From Aeribacillus composti (GTDB lineage: Bacteria > Bacillota > Bacilli > Bacillales > Aeribacillaceae): 64,000 bases of DNA. The stretch lies in contig NZ_VISS01000001.1 in NCBI RefSeq assembly GCF_007827555.1, forward strand, positions 62,001 through 126,000, given 5' to 3'. Positions 29,759 through 39,925 of the stretch are shown one piece after another. Both the position numbers and the translations under genes were made by a program. The notes under the pieces were generated by a model. That model did no database searches and was not told the origin of the DNA. It worked only from the letters and a program-made list of their open reading frames with translations. Position 1 is the stretch's first letter, and each line of letters opens with the position of its first letter.

Positions 29759-29890
29759 TCTTTGCAAAAGTCCAAAAGTTCGATTATCTTTTTACACCTC
29801 ACAACAATTGACAAGGATTTAGATGTTTAAAAAGGGATACCCTATAATTGACGAACTCATTTCGTCAATGATCAAAAGGGGGATTCCAAC

Positions 29891-30031
29891 TTGGGCAAAC
29901 GGAATAAATCGAAACGATTCATTGAGCAAGGAAAAGGTGCTGTCAAAAAACATGATGAAAAGTTTCCATACCGTATGACGTTTGCCGAATCAGAAGCAAG
30001 AGTCAATAACGAAGCAAGCTTCGAAGGATAA
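29891..30031 (+). CDS. Basic 46-residue micro-protein
   Basis: A TTG start lies 7 nt after AAAAGGGGG. The peptide MGKRNKSKRFIEQGKGAVKK is followed by an acidic tail (HDEKFPYRMTFAESEARVNN) and ends EASFEG. The basic N-terminus and acidic C-terminus resemble the small spore-associated proteins of Bacilli, but I do not recognise the family. The strong ribosome binding site and good codon use support it being real. Confidence 0.6.
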   Translation: MGKRNKSKRFIEQGKGAVKKHDEKFPYRMTFAESEARVNNEASFEG

Positions 30032-30198
30032 TGCCCTTCCGTTCATTTTCGAATCCTTTTAAGGGCTGTTTTTATAATGAACAGATCGAATTTGAACAGA
30101 CCAATCTTTGTACAGCATCTGCATCGAGAAAAAATCGAGCAGGCATAACACCATCCAGAATGCCGATTGTACGGCACATTTTGAACAAGGAATAAATA

Positions 30199-30243
30199 TG
30201 AAATGGACGAAACGAGCTCCTCTTGTTTCGTCCATTTTTTCTT
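30199..30243 (+). terminator. Strong terminator upstream of yitS
   Basis: The perfect arms AAATGGACGAAAC and GTTTCGTCCATTT enclose 11 nt and are followed by TTTCTTTTTTTTT. Confidence 0.85.
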
Positions 30244-30346
30244 TTTTTTTGTCCTTCTTTTTTAAATTTTCAGTTTGCAAATTGTATTGTTTTCTATTTG
30301 TGATCAAGATAGACTATATGTAAATGAAAAAAAGTAGGTGTGATTA

Positions 30347-31225
30347 ATGAATATTCACATTATCGCTGATAGTGCTTGTGATCTGCCTGTCTCTTTTTTA
30401 AACGATCAAGGCGTTTCTTTCATCCCTCTTCGTGTCCACCTTGGCGAGAAGGACTATGAGGATCAATTGACAATCAAACCAAAAGAAGTTTACGACTATA
30501 TGAGAGCTGGAAACGTTGCTAAAACATCACAAGCATCACCGGAAACAATCACCAATCAATTTGAAAAGCTGGCAAAAGACAATCAGCCGGCGCTGTATAT
30601 TGCCTTTTCTTCCGAATTGTCCGGTACATATCAAACTGCCGTTATGGTTCAGCAGCAATTGCTTGAAAAATATCCGAATTGGAAACTGCAAATTATCGAT
30701 TCGAAATGTGCTTCACTTGGGTATGGACTTGCTGTCCGCTACACCATTCAATTAGCAAAACAAGGACTTGATTTAGAACAAATGGCAAATGCAGTAAAAG
30801 AGTATTGCAGTCATATGGAGCACATTTTTACTGTTGATCGCCTGGAATATTTGGCTCGCGGCGGGAGAATCAGCAAAACATCTGCGTTTGTTGGCGGACT
30901 GCTAAATATCAAGCCGCTTTTGCATGTCGAAGAAGGAAAGCTGATCCCGCTGGAAAAAATCCGCGGGAAAAAGAAGCTTTACCGGAGAATTCTTGAGCTG
31001 ATGGAAGAGCGTGGAGACGGATTGAGTGAACAGACAATCGCCATCAGCCATGGTGATGATGAAGAAGCAGCTCTCGAATTAAAACAATTAATTGAAGAAA
31101 CGTTTCATCCAAAAGAAATTATCATCCATACGATCGGTGCTGTCATTGGTGCACACTCTGGCCCCGGCACCCTTGCTGTATTTTTTCTAAATAAACATAT
31201 TCAAGAAGCTTCATGGAAATCATAA
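30347..31225 (+). CDS. yitS: DegV family fatty-acid-binding protein YitS
   Basis: Lipid-binding protein of the DegV/FakB fold, 292 residues. N-terminal [16 protein letters not shown], the central [12 protein letters not shown], which contacts the fatty-acid carboxylate, and [20 protein letters not shown] are the family landmarks; a C-terminal [17 protein letters not shown] follows. FakB proteins present fatty acids to the kinase FakA. No fakA is adjacent. Confidence 0.88.
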   Translation: MNIHIIADSACDLPVSFLNDQGVSFIPLRVHLGEKDYEDQLTIKPKEVYDYMRAGNVAKTSQASPETITNQFEKLAKDNQPALYIAFSSELSGTYQTAVMVQQQLLEKYPNWKLQIIDSKCASLGYGLAVRYTIQLAKQGLDLEQMANAVKEYCSHMEHIFTVDRLEYLARGGRISKTSAFVGGLLNIKPLLHVEEGKLIPLEKIRGKKKLYRRILELMEERGDGLSEQTIAISHGDDEEAALELKQLIEETFHPKEIIIHTIGAVIGAHSGPGTLAVFFLNKHIQEASWKS

Positions 31226-31257
31226 GTATATAACAGTATTGAAAGGAGCTTCCTGAA

Positions 31258-31389
31258 TGTCCAAAACAAGCGATAATGATAAAAAAGCTGTAGACAACAA
31301 TGCAAAACGACACGAAAAAAATCTATTGAAGGAAAAAAATCGAGAGCTTGGAAAACGGCAATACTCAAAGAAAACGGATCATTTATAAT
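31258..31389 (+). CDS. DUF3941-like 43-residue protein
   Basis: The ATG is behind GAAAGGAGCTTCC. The peptide opens MSKTSDNDKKAVDNNAKRHE and ends KRQYSKKTDHL; it is very hydrophilic, with no Cys or Trp. It matches the DUF3941 micro-proteins of Bacilli as I remember them. Function unknown. It lies 33 nt after yitS, probably cotranscribed, and ends in a terminator. Confidence 0.75.
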
Positions 31390-31413
31390 GCCCGCCTGTC
31401 GGGCTTTTTCTTT
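31388..31413 (+). terminator. Terminator after the DUF3941-like gene
   Basis: A GCCCG/CGGGC stem with a 5-nt loop is followed by TTTTTCTTTTTTT. Confidence 0.8.
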
Positions 31414-31730
31414 TTTTGAAATATCTCTAAAGGCGAGTCTTCCACCTCTTCTATCCGGACGTTCTGAAAGAAAAAGACGCTTTCTTATCTTACAGTATGC
31501 ATCTTTTCTCTAGCTTTTGTTTTCATTTTTGTCTAATAAAACATGGGCGGGGCAATAACTTTCAATTTGATTAGGCCATTCATTTCATTAAAAAACAGAG
31601 AAATCCAAAACGTTTCCATATTCGAAAGCGGAGGTCATTTTTTTATATGTAAGAGGAAATGACAAACATGTGGGAATCTATCCTTTATTAATGTAAGATA
31701 TTGTAAAATAAGTATACAAGAGGTGGCACA
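31414..31730. other. Intergenic segment upstream of the HPr-like gene
   Basis: No gene is visible. A TATAC/TAAAATAAGTATAC type -10 region lies close to the following start; no clear -35 was assigned. Confidence 0.4.
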
Positions 31731-32009
31731 ATGAAGAAACATGAAATTTCCGTGTATCTTACAAAAGAGATGGAGCCGGAATATGTCATTTCCCTTGTCC
31801 ATGAAGCGATTAAATTTAACAGCTACATTTTATTCCAAACAAAAAAGCTCCAATTAAATGCGAAAAGCGTTTTAAGCATGCTCGGTTTTTCCGCCTTTTT
31901 AGAAGGTCATGTAGTCATCAGCGCTGAAGGAGAAGATTCGCTCGAAGCAGTAAAAAACTTACAAGACTTTCTTTCCCCTAAATGTTCTAAAGCGACATCT
32001 TTAGCTTAA
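31731..32009 (+). CDS. Crh/HPr-like protein lacking His15 but keeping Ser46
   Basis: A 92-residue HPr-fold protein. The phosphocarrier segment of HPr (G-I-H15-A-R17-P) aligns with KEMEPEY, so the phosphorylated His and its Arg are absent and sugar phosphorelay is not expected. The regulatory serine segment is kept: NAKSVLSMLGFS, with Ser at position 46 exactly as in HPr. This is the Crh pattern, a regulatory partner of CcpA in Bacilli. It is distinct in sequence from true Crh (elsewhere in the genome). It stands alone behind GAGGTGG. Confidence 0.72.
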   Translation: MKKHEISVYLTKEMEPEYVISLVHEAIKFNSYILFQTKKLQLNAKSVLSMLGFSAFLEGHVVISAEGEDSLEAVKNLQDFLSPKCSKATSLA

Positions 32010-32153
32010 TTGCATTTAAGCAGATATTAATTTCCTTGCCGTTGCTTTAAGTAACGGTTTTTTCATTTAATTTGCGAGGAACCCCTAAAAGAGTTGTTCA
32101 ACTGAACGACATTCACTATAATGAATGTAAATAACGTTATTGGAGGTAAAAAG

Positions 32154-32645
32154 TTGGCTAAGGAGAATTCATTTGACATCGTCTCAAAAGTGGATATTGC
32201 CGAAGTGAACAATTCCATTCAAATGGCGAAAAAAGAAATTGTAAACAGATATGATTTCAAAGGATCTAAAAGCGATATATCCCTAGAAAAAGATGAGCTT
32301 GTGCTAATCTCTGACGATGAATATAAGCTGAATCAACTAAAAGATGTATTAGTAAGCAAAATGATTAAACGCGGTGTCGCAACCAAGAATATTCAGTACG
32401 GGAAAATCGAAAAGGCTTCAGGAGGCACTGTCAGACAAAGAGCCAAACTTGTCAACGGAATTGACAAAGAAAACGGGAAAAAGATCAATGCGCTGATCAA
32501 AAATACCGGGCTAAAAGTAAAAAGCCAAATTCAAGACGACCAAGTCCGGGTAAGCGGCAAAAGCAAGGACGATTTGCAAAAAGTGATTGCAGCTGTGAAA
32601 AGCGCCGACTTGCCGATCGACGTACAATTTATTAATTTTCGCTAG
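32154..32645 (+). CDS. yitK: YajQ-family nucleotide-binding protein YitK
   Basis: UPF0234 protein, 163 residues. A TTG start behind TGGAGGTAAAAAG gives [20 protein letters not shown], the conserved N-terminus; an earlier ATG in frame has no ribosome binding site. The motif [19 protein letters not shown] is diagnostic. Relatives bind cyclic di-GMP or RNA; the role in Bacilli is unknown. Confidence 0.9.
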   Translation: MAKENSFDIVSKVDIAEVNNSIQMAKKEIVNRYDFKGSKSDISLEKDELVLISDDEYKLNQLKDVLVSKMIKRGVATKNIQYGKIEKASGGTVRQRAKLVNGIDKENGKKINALIKNTGLKVKSQIQDDQVRVSGKSKDDLQKVIAAVKSADLPIDVQFINFR

Positions 32646-32746
32646 CTTTGCCCTGTTCACAAAATTGAAATTTTATATTGATTATTTTGATAAAATTCGT
32701 TAAATTAGGATTAATCCGTTGTTTTAAAATTTCATACGGTAAAGCG

Positions 32747-32871
32747 TTCTTATCAAGAGAAGCGGAGGGACTGGCCCGATGAACCTTCAGCAACCGGATT
32801 ACCCAAAAACTTTGGGTACCAAGGTGCTAAATCCAGCGATGCGTAAATTTGCGCTCGGAAGATAAGAAGAA
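32747..32871 (+). ncRNA. SAM-I riboswitch (S-box) of yitJ-metH
   Basis: Conserved S-box elements are in order: TCTTATCAAGAGAAGCGGAG opening P1, then GATGAACCTTCAGCAACC, GGTACCAAGGTGCTAAATCC and a closing P1 strand GGAAGATAAGAAG. A terminator follows. SAM binding would favour the terminator and shut down methionine synthesis. Confidence 0.95.
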
Positions 32872-32885
32872 GGGGAAAATGTTCA

Positions 32886-32923
32886 AGAAAAAGTCTTCTT
32901 CTTAGAAGGCTTTTCTTTTTTAT
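32886..32923 (+). terminator. Riboswitch-controlled terminator
   Basis: An AAAGTCTTC/GAAGGCTTT-type stem with a short loop is followed by TCTTTTTT. It is the expression platform of the S-box. Confidence 0.75.
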
Positions 32924-32976
32924 ATAGGTGTTCGCCTCCTTGCAGGCGCCTATTTCATTTGATTGGAGGACTTTTT

Positions 32977-34836
32977 ATGGGGCTTTTACAAGATTTACAG
33001 AATCATATATTAATTGCCGACGGAGCAATGGGGACTCTACTATACTCATTCGGAATAGACAGATGCTTTGATGAGCTAAACGTTTCAAAACCGGAAGAAA
33101 TAGAACGGATTCATTCAGCCTATTTAGACGCAGGCGCAACTGTTATTCAAACAAATACATACGGCGCCAATCGCATAAAGCTTGCCAGATATGGGCTGGA
33201 AGATGATATAAAGATCATCAACCAAAAAGGGGTTGAACTTGCAAAGAGGGCGTTACAAAAAGCGGAAAACAAAGGGTATGTCATCGGAACAATCGGCGGC
33301 ATCCGTTCGTTTCAAAAAAGCGCCTTCACGCTATCTGACATTGCCGAAAATTTTCGTGAGCAGCTTCATGTCCTTTTATCCGAAAACGTAGATGGCATTA
33401 TTTTAGAAACCTATTACGACTTGGAAGAACTGAAAACCGTTTTGCAAATAGCTAGAAAAGAAACGGATTTGCCCATTATCACAAATGTTTCTTTGCACGA
33501 ACAAGGCGTCTTTCAAAATGGAACAAGATTGGCAGACGGTTTGAAAATGCTTGAAGAACTTGGTGCAGATATTGTCGGCCTCAATTGCCGTTTAGGCCCT
33601 TATCATATGCTGCAATCTCTGGAAGAAGTGCCGCTGTTTGAACATGCCTTTTTATCCGCTTTTCCAAACGGCAGCCTGCCAAGGTATGAAAACGGAAGAT
33701 TAGTTTATGAATCAGATGAACACTATTTTTATGAAGCGGCTCTTCAATTCCGAAAACAAGGTGTCCGGCTTCTCGGCGGATGCTGCGGAACCGCGCCGAA
33801 ACATATTCGGGCAATGGCTGAAGCTGTATCAAACCTCCCTCCTGTCACAGAGAAAGAAGTAAAAGAACGAAATGTTCCAATTCATGTTTTACCTATGAAA
33901 GAAAGTCAAGAAACTCCTCTCCCAGATATTGCAAAAAACAGACGCTCAGTGATTGTAGAATTGGACCCGCCGAAAACGCTCGGCTTGGAAAAATTTTTAA
34001 CAGGAGCAAAAGCGTTGAAAAAAGCGGGGATTGATGCAATTACGCTTGCGGATAATTCCCTTGCTACACCAAGAATCAGCAATGTTGCTTGCGCAAATAT
34101 TGTGAAAAGCCGTTTCCAGCTTCGCCCGCTCGTTCATTTAACATGTCGTGACAGAAATTTAATCGGCATTCAATCCCATTTAATGGGGCTGCATACGCTT
34201 GGCCTGCACGATATTTTAGCGGTCACCGGCGACCCGTCCAAAATCGGTGATTTTCCGGGTGCAACCTCTGTCTATGATTTATCATCGTTTGATTTAATCA
34301 GCTTAATTAAGCAATTTAATGAAGGTTTGTCATACTCCGGAAAATCACTTGGTCAAAAAACAAACTTTACTGTAGCCGCCGCCTTCAATCCGAACGTAAG
34401 ACATCTTGATCGCGCAGTTCAGAGACTTGAGAAAAAAATCAGCTGCGGAGCCGATTATTTTATTACGCAGCCGCTCTACTCGGAGAAGCTGATCGAAGAA
34501 GTATATGAAGCAACAAAACATCTGAATGTTCCGATATATCTCGGGATTATGCCGTTAATAAGCAGCCGCAATGCTGAATTTATTCATAACGAAGTGCCAG
34601 GCATTAAATTGTCCGATTCGATTCGCGAACAGATGCAAAAAGCAGGCAATGATAAAGAAAAGGGGAAACGAGAAGGACTTGCCATTGCAAAATCGCTTAT
34701 TGACGCAGCATTTGACCTGTTTAACGGCATTTACTTAATCACTCCGTTTTTGCATTATGAGATGACAGTCGAGCTGACGGAATACATTCATGAAAAAGAA
34801 AAGGCAAAACGAGAAAGGAAGATTTCCCATGTATAA
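32977..34836 (+). CDS. yitJ: Bifunctional homocysteine S-methyltransferase / methylenetetrahydrofolate reductase
   Basis: Two enzymes in one chain of 619 residues, starting at the ATG 6 nt behind TTGGAGGAC. The N-terminal homocysteine-methyltransferase domain (1-290) has [14 protein letters not shown] and the zinc-binding [15 protein letters not shown] near residue 270, plus an upstream Cys in VGLNCRLGP. The C-terminal MTHFR domain (about 310-610) starts [17 protein letters not shown] and includes AVTGDPSK. It makes methyl-THF, which MetH then uses. It is S-box controlled and overlaps metH. Confidence 0.95.
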   Translation: MGLLQDLQNHILIADGAMGTLLYSFGIDRCFDELNVSKPEEIERIHSAYLDAGATVIQTNTYGANRIKLARYGLEDDIKIINQKGVELAKRALQKAENKGYVIGTIGGIRSFQKSAFTLSDIAENFREQLHVLLSENVDGIILETYYDLEELKTVLQIARKETDLPIITNVSLHEQGVFQNGTRLADGLKMLEELGADIVGLNCRLGPYHMLQSLEEVPLFEHAFLSAFPNGSLPRYENGRLVYESDEHYFYEAALQFRKQGVRLLGGCCGTAPKHIRAMAEAVSNLPPVTEKEVKERNVPIHVLPMKESQETPLPDIAKNRRSVIVELDPPKTLGLEKFLTGAKALKKAGIDAITLADNSLATPRISNVACANIVKSRFQLRPLVHLTCRDRNLIGIQSHLMGLHTLGLHDILAVTGDPSKIGDFPGATSVYDLSSFDLISLIKQFNEGLSYSGKSLGQKTNFTVAAAFNPNVRHLDRAVQRLEKKISCGADYFITQPLYSEKLIEEVYEATKHLNVPIYLGIMPLISSRNAEFIHNEVPGIKLSDSIREQMQKAGNDKEKGKREGLAIAKSLIDAAFDLFNGIYLITPFLHYEMTVELTEYIHEKEKAKRERKISHV

Positions 34837-37800
34837 CATAAAGGAACAGCTGGAGAAAAAAATTTTAATACTAGACGGAGCCATGGGAACAATGATTCAA
34901 GCTGCAGAATTATCTGCGAAAGATTTTGGCGGTGAAGAATATGAAGGATGCAACGAATATTTAAACATCACTTCCCCTGAAACGATTGTCCGTATTCATG
35001 AAGCGTACCTTGAAGCAGGCGCTGATATTATCGAGACAAATACGTTTGGCGGTACAAGCATCGTCCTCGAGGAATATAACTTGGGGCACCTTGCTTTTGA
35101 AATAAATAAAAAAGCAGCGGAGATTGCAAAGCGCGCTGCAGAAAAATATTCAACACCGGATTGGCCTCGTTTTGTGGCAGGATCAATGGGGCCAACGACT
35201 AAAACGCTCTCCGTTACAGGCGGCGTCACATTCCAACAATTGGCAGAAGCTTATCAAGTTCAAGCGGAAGGACTGTTAGAGGGGGGCGTTGATGTACTTC
35301 TCCTTGAGACAAGCCAAGATATGCTCAATGTAAAAGCAGGTTACTTAGGAATTCAACGAGCTTTTCAAAAGCTCAAGAAAGAAGTGCCGATCATTCTGTC
35401 CGGAACGATAGAACCGATGGGAACAACTCTTGCCGGTCAAGATATTGAAGCGTTTTACATTTCAGCTGAACATATGAATCCAATTGCCGTCGGCTTAAAC
35501 TGTGCGACAGGTCCTGAATTCATGACCGATCACATCCGCACATTGTCTGAAATCGCCAATACCGCTGTCAGCTGTTATCCGAATGCCGGACTGCCTGATG
35601 AAGAAGGTCGCTACCATGAATCACCGGAATCTTTAGCAAAAAAAATCAGAGGGTTTGCAGAAAGAGGCTGGCTTAATATGGTCGGCGGCTGCTGCGGAAC
35701 AACTCCCGAACATATTCGCGCAATAAGGGAGGCAATGGAAGGCTTAAAACCGCGAAAAATCGTCAAAAAGCAAAATCAACATACGGTATCAGGCATCGAG
35801 CCCCTTCGCTATGATGAATCAATGCGCCCGCTGTTTGTCGGTGAACGCACAAACGTCATCGGTTCGCGTAAATTCAAGCGTCTCATTGCGGAAGGAAAAT
35901 TTGAAGAAGCAGCGGAGATCGCCCGCGCTCAAGTGAAAAACGGCGCCCACGTCATCGATGTCTGTCTCGCAGATCCGGACCGAAACGAGCTTGAAGATAT
36001 GGAAAACTTCATCCGCGAGGTTGTAAAAAAAGTAAAAGCGCCGCTTGTCATTGACTCAACCGACGCCAATGTCATCAGAAAAGCGCTCGAATACTCACAA
36101 GGGAAAGCGATCATCAACTCGATCAATTTAGAGGACGGCTTAGAACGGTTTGAAGAAGTTCTCCCGCTTGTGAAACAATTCGGTGCAGCTGTTGTCGTCG
36201 GAACAATCGATGAAGACGGAATGGCTCTGACTGCGGAGCGAAAGCTGGAGATTGCCAAGCGGTCTTATGACATTTTAGTCAATCAACACGGTATAAGTCC
36301 AAGCGACATTATTTTTGACCCACTCGTCTTCCCTGTCGGCACAGGTGATGAGCAATATATCGGATCTGCCCAAGAAACGATCGAAGGGATCCGTTTAATT
36401 AAAGAACATCTTCCCGGCTGTTTAACTATTCTCGGGATCAGCAATGTTTCTTTCGGGCTTCCGCCGGTCGGCAGAGAAATATTAAACGCCGTTTTTTTAT
36501 ACCATTGCACACAGGCAGGGCTCGATTATGCGATCGTCAATACGGAAAAATTAGAGCGGTACGCTTCGATCCCTGAGGAAGAGCGGAAGTTGGCAGAAAA
36601 CTTATTATTTGAAACAAATGATCAGACGCTCGCACAATTTACGAACTTTTACCGCGACAAAAAGAAAGAGGAAAAAAAGCCGAAAACGGAATTAACCTTG
36701 GAGGAACGGCTCGCACAATACGTTGTGGAAGGAACAAAGCAAGGATTAATCGAAGACTTACAACTGGCACTAGAAAAATATGATGATCCTCTCGATATCA
36801 TCAACGGACCGTTAATGAAAGGAATGGAAATTGTCGGCGAACTGTTTAACGACAATCAGCTGATTGTTGCTGAAGTGCTTCAAAGTGCGGAAGTGATGAA
36901 AGCATCTGTCGCCTTTTTAGAACCGTATATGGAAAAAAAAGATGACAGCGGCAAAGGAAAAGTCATTTTAGCTACAGTCAAGGGCGACGTCCATGACATC
37001 GGCAAAAATTTAGTTGACATTATTCTTTCCAACAACGGCTACCGCGTCGTTGATTTAGGCATTAAAGTTGCGCCGCAGCAGCTGATTGAAGCGGTCAATA
37101 ATGAAAAGCCTGATATTATCGGTCTTTCCGGACTGCTCGTCAAATCAGCCCAGCAAATGGTGTTAACAGCACAAGACTTAAAAACAGCCAACATTTCGAT
37201 TCCGATTTTAGTCGGCGGTGCTGCATTATCACGCAAATTTACCGATCAAAAAATTTCACCGGAATATGACGGTCCTGTGTTATATGCGAAAGATGCAATG
37301 GACGGGCTGTCGCTTGCCAATAAGCTGAGAGAAAACCCGGATGCTTTCCTTGAGAAAAGAACGGTCGCAGTTGAGGAAAAACAGAATAGACAGAAAAGCA
37401 GCAAACCTGTTATGATCATTGAAAAAAAATCATCTGTGTCCAAACCGACCGTATATCATCCAGCTGACTGCAATCCACACATTATTCAAAACATTGATAT
37501 TGCCCAAGTCGTCCCGTATGTGAACATGCAAATGCTTTTAGGACACCATCTCGGATTAAAAGGCAATGTCAAACAGATGCTTCTGGAAAAACAGGAAAAA
37601 GCGGTAGAACTAAAAAATGAAATAGATGAATTGCTGCGTTTAGGGAAAGAATATGGCTGGTTCCGTCCATCTGCTATTTATCAATTTTTCCCGGCCTATC
37701 GCGAAGGAAACTCCATTCACATTTTAGATCCGGCTGCAAAAGATAAAATCATTGAGACGTTTACATTCCCTCGGCAGGAAAAGCCGCCGTTTTTATGCAT

Positions 37801-38251
37801 TGCCGACTATGTAAGCGAACGGTCAGATGAAACACCGCATGATTATATCGCCCTGTTTGCCGTAACTGCTGGAAAAGACATTCGCAGCATCGCCATGCAG
37901 TTTAAAGAAAGCGGTGAATTTTTCCGGAGCCATGCGATTCAAGCATTGGCGCTGGAGCTGGCAGAAGGTCTTGCAGAGCGGACGCACCAGCTGATCCGCG
38001 ACCGATGGGGCTTCCCGGATCCGCTTGACTTCACAATGCAGGAACGGTTTGCAGCAAAATACCAAGGTCAGCGCTATTCATTTGGCTATCCGGCTTGTCC
38101 AGACTTAGAAGATCAAGCGAAGCTGTTTAAGCTGTTAAAGCCTGAAAAAATCGGCATCCAGCTGACGGAAGGCTTTATGATGGAACCGGAAGCATCCGTC
38201 TCTGCCTTCGTCGTCTCACACCCTGAAGCTCGATATTTTAATGTCCTTTAA
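34829..38251 (+). CDS. metH: Cobalamin-dependent methionine synthase
   Basis: Transfers methyl from methyl-THF through B12 to homocysteine. It has 1140 residues from the ATG at 34829, behind GAAAGGAAG, overlapping yitJ by 8 nt. Domains: homocysteine binding (1-325, zinc GGCCGT near 298), pterin binding (about 340-600), B12 cap and Rossmann domain with the cobalt-ligand motif D-V-H-D-I-G near 720, and the reactivation (AdoMet) domain with SFGYPACPD near 1085. All four MetH modules are complete. B. subtilis lacks metH, so this is a lineage difference. Confidence 0.96.
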   Translation: MYNIKEQLEKKILILDGAMGTMIQAAELSAKDFGGEEYEGCNEYLNITSPETIVRIHEAYLEAGADIIETNTFGGTSIVLEEYNLGHLAFEINKKAAEIAKRAAEKYSTPDWPRFVAGSMGPTTKTLSVTGGVTFQQLAEAYQVQAEGLLEGGVDVLLLETSQDMLNVKAGYLGIQRAFQKLKKEVPIILSGTIEPMGTTLAGQDIEAFYISAEHMNPIAVGLNCATGPEFMTDHIRTLSEIANTAVSCYPNAGLPDEEGRYHESPESLAKKIRGFAERGWLNMVGGCCGTTPEHIRAIREAMEGLKPRKIVKKQNQHTVSGIEPLRYDESMRPLFVGERTNVIGSRKFKRLIAEGKFEEAAEIARAQVKNGAHVIDVCLADPDRNELEDMENFIREVVKKVKAPLVIDSTDANVIRKALEYSQGKAIINSINLEDGLERFEEVLPLVKQFGAAVVVGTIDEDGMALTAERKLEIAKRSYDILVNQHGISPSDIIFDPLVFPVGTGDEQYIGSAQETIEGIRLIKEHLPGCLTILGISNVSFGLPPVGREILNAVFLYHCTQAGLDYAIVNTEKLERYASIPEEERKLAENLLFETNDQTLAQFTNFYRDKKKEEKKPKTELTLEERLAQYVVEGTKQGLIEDLQLALEKYDDPLDIINGPLMKGMEIVGELFNDNQLIVAEVLQSAEVMKASVAFLEPYMEKKDDSGKGKVILATVKGDVHDIGKNLVDIILSNNGYRVVDLGIKVAPQQLIEAVNNEKPDIIGLSGLLVKSAQQMVLTAQDLKTANISIPILVGGAALSRKFTDQKISPEYDGPVLYAKDAMDGLSLANKLRENPDAFLEKRTVAVEEKQNRQKSSKPVMIIEKKSSVSKPTVYHPADCNPHIIQNIDIAQVVPYVNMQMLLGHHLGLKGNVKQMLLEKQEKAVELKNEIDELLRLGKEYGWFRPSAIYQFFPAYREGNSIHILDPAAKDKIIETFTFPRQEKPPFLCIADYVSERSDETPHDYIALFAVTAGKDIRSIAMQFKESGEFFRSHAIQALALELAEGLAERTHQLIRDRWGFPDPLDFTMQERFAAKYQGQRYSFGYPACPDLEDQAKLFKLLKPEKIGIQLTEGFMMEPEASVSAFVVSHPEARYFNVL

Positions 38252-38485
38252 TATTTCGTCTCGCCGTTAAGGGCAAGCTATTTTCGGATGCATATGGATA
38301 ACGAAGTGCTCGTTTAGCAATTCGTTATCCATTTTTTATTAAATCGCCTCAAAGCTTTTCCTAACCATAAGCTTGAATAAATTGTATTAAAATAGCCTAT
38401 TGCGGTTTCCTATCCGCCCGCTGAATGAAAACAACTGTTATAAACATTAGCACGATAACGGTTATCGACAAAAATAACCATTTTC
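38252..38485. other. Intergenic segment after metH
   Basis: It contains the metH terminator and, from about 38400, minus-strand sequence that may be the lost tail of the decayed permease. Confidence 0.4.
38292..38338 (+). terminator. Terminator of yitJ-metH
   Basis: A 12-bp stem ATGGATAACGAA/TTCGTTATCCAT is followed by TTTTTTATT. Confidence 0.9.
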
Positions 38486-39052
38486 TCAATAAAAATGGAT
38501 CCCAAACAGGCGGATCGAATAGAAAGATGTGCGGCCATGGATAAATTCTCCTAACGTAAGCACTTCTAAAACCGTGTAAATCATGATAATCGTTAGAGAA
38601 ATCTCAATGTTTATAATCAGCACGATAAGTGATGTGCCAAAAAGCATATAGAATAATACTAAAATCATAAAATGAATCACGTTAAGACCAGATAACGAAG
38701 TCATCCCGTATTTCATCACAAAAACGGTACATAAATGAAAAACCCCGATAATATTGACAATCAAGTACTGGAAGAAATCCATCCCAAACCGTTTTTAGTA
38801 ATATGGAACTAACGTTTCATACGCCCCTTCTTCATACATTTCACTCAGCCGATACATAAGGCACCAGCAAGTAAACGGTATAAAAAAACCTTGAATAATA
38901 ATGATATTACTGTGAATATCATCTTCCTCTCTTGGAACAAACAGAATAAGCAACATAGATAAGCTAAACATCACAGCAGGGACAAAAAAAGTGAGCCCCA
39001 TCGTCTTTCGGTCAAATACAAAGGTGCATAATTGCTTTCTAAATAATCTCTC
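38486..39052 (-). pseudogene. Decayed ABC transporter permease
   Basis: One minus-strand frame reads from LFRKQLCTFVFDRKTMGLTF through several hydrophobic helices to about 38486. It is broken by an in-frame TAA at 38795-38797 (after ETLVPYY). The natural ATG near 39058 is in another frame, so a one-base shift has occurred near the start. Downstream helices (IVNIIGVFHLC, TIIMIYTVLEVLTLGEFIHG) continue the same frame. It belongs with the ATPase relic upstream. Confidence 0.75.
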
Positions 39053-39057
39053 ATTTT

Positions 39058-39600
39058 AGTTCAACCCCTAACAACGGCTAAATACCGATCAATTAGTCTT
39101 GGTGCGACTTGTTTCGCCCCTTCTTCCTCTTTTTTCGCAAACACCCGTACATTCACGTCGTCTCCCTCTTCGAGAAGCTGAATCACTTCATTTTCCGCCA
39201 TGATGGTATCCAATTCATTCGGCGAGACACGATATTCCCATACATATCTTTCCGCATGGGCTTTCAGCTCGGCTGGCGTTCCTTCGAATAGGACGTTCCG
39301 CTTTTTAAAACACCGATCTTTGTCCATAAAAACTCAATATCTTCGACAATATGCGACGAAATGATGACGGTATGCTCCAAACCAAGGTTTTTTAGCAAAT
39401 TGCGGAAGCGAATCCGCTCTTCAATGTCCAATCCCGCTGTCGGTTCATCAAAAATTAAGATCGACGGCTTTCTCATTAACAGCTGTGCGATTCCCACCCA
39501 TTTTCTCATTCCGCCGGATCATTCCATCATTTTCTTGTTTTCATGCCCTGTCAGATTGACCTTTTTAATAGCCTCCCATATAGTTGGAAAAATTCAAAAA
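39058..39600 (-). pseudogene. Decayed ABC transporter ATPase (DrrA-like)
   Basis: The signature is recognisable as SGGMRKWVGIAQLL, followed by PSILIFDEPTAGLD (Walker B) and the H-loop IISSHIVEDIEFL. A TGA replaces the residue before SGG (about 39525), a frameshift lies near 39310 after TKIGVLK, and the C-terminal part (VLFEGTPAELKAHAERYVWE) continues in the next frame. The Walker A half is missing. It is followed on the same strand by the broken permease. Confidence 0.85.
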
Positions 39601-39639
39601 TATGTAAAATTTTTCTGTAAATTAATGGAGTTCATCATT

Positions 39640-39664
39640 TATAATTTTTGGTAGAGAGGCCTCT
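39640..39664 (+). promoter_or_regulatory. Candidate promoter and operator of the peptide cluster
   Basis: TATAAT is at 39640-39645, with no convincing -35 box. Ten bases downstream is a perfect 10-bp palindrome AGAGGCCTCT (39655-39664), in a position where a repressor could act. Purely sequence-based. Confidence 0.35.
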
Positions 39665-39726
39665 TCACTTTCTCCCCCTAAGATGGTTGCAACAGGGTTA
39701 ACGTTAAAATAGAAAGGAGGATGACA

Positions 39727-39855
39727 ATGGCAACCTTATTCTGTCAGGTGAAATGCATCGCAACATGCGGTGCTGCATGTGCAGCTGACACAGTCTCACC
39801 GATCGCAGACGTATTAGGGTTTGCAGCAGGGGAAGCACGCTTCTTTAAAGCTTAA
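39727..39855 (+). CDS. Putative sactipeptide precursor peptide
   Basis: A 42-residue peptide with AAAGGAGG 6 nt before its ATG; an ATG two codons earlier abuts the Shine-Dalgarno sequence. It opens MATLFCQVKCIATCGAACAA. Cysteines are at 6, 10, 14 and 18 (C-x3-C-x3-C-x3-C) in the first half. The second half is Cys-free and small/hydrophobic (DTVSPIADVLGFAAGEARFF, then KA). This is the half-and-half layout of nested-hairpin sactipeptides such as thuricin CD, thurincin H and subtilosin A, where Cys sulfurs are joined to alpha carbons of the second half. Any leader is at most about five residues, unusually short. Two radical SAM enzymes and an exporter follow. Confidence 0.8.
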   Translation: MATLFCQVKCIATCGAACAADTVSPIADVLGFAAGEARFFKA

Positions 39856-39865
39856 TATCTTAATA

Positions 39866-39901
39866 GGCCAAGAGCCATGACGCATTTTGTGGCTCTTGGT
39901 A
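39866..39901 (+). promoter_or_regulatory. Hairpin between precursor and first maturase
   Basis: A perfect 10-bp stem CCAAGAGCCA/TGGCTCTTGG (39868-39877 with 39890-39899) with a 12-nt loop. There is no long T run, so it may be a partial terminator or mRNA stabiliser. Such elements usually allow more precursor than enzyme to be made. Confidence 0.7.
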
Positions 39902-39925
39902 CTTTATAAGTGAGGAGGAAGTGAA

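Noticed and set aside
39061-39509. Two short open frames that could be annotated as small ABC proteins
   Set aside because: They are consecutive pieces of one ATPase in shifted frames, with a stop before SGG and no Walker A, so they are treated as one pseudogene.
39721-39726. Earlier ATG as start of the cysteine peptide
   Set aside because: It touches the GGAGG sequence with no spacer; the ATG 6 nt later has ideal spacing.
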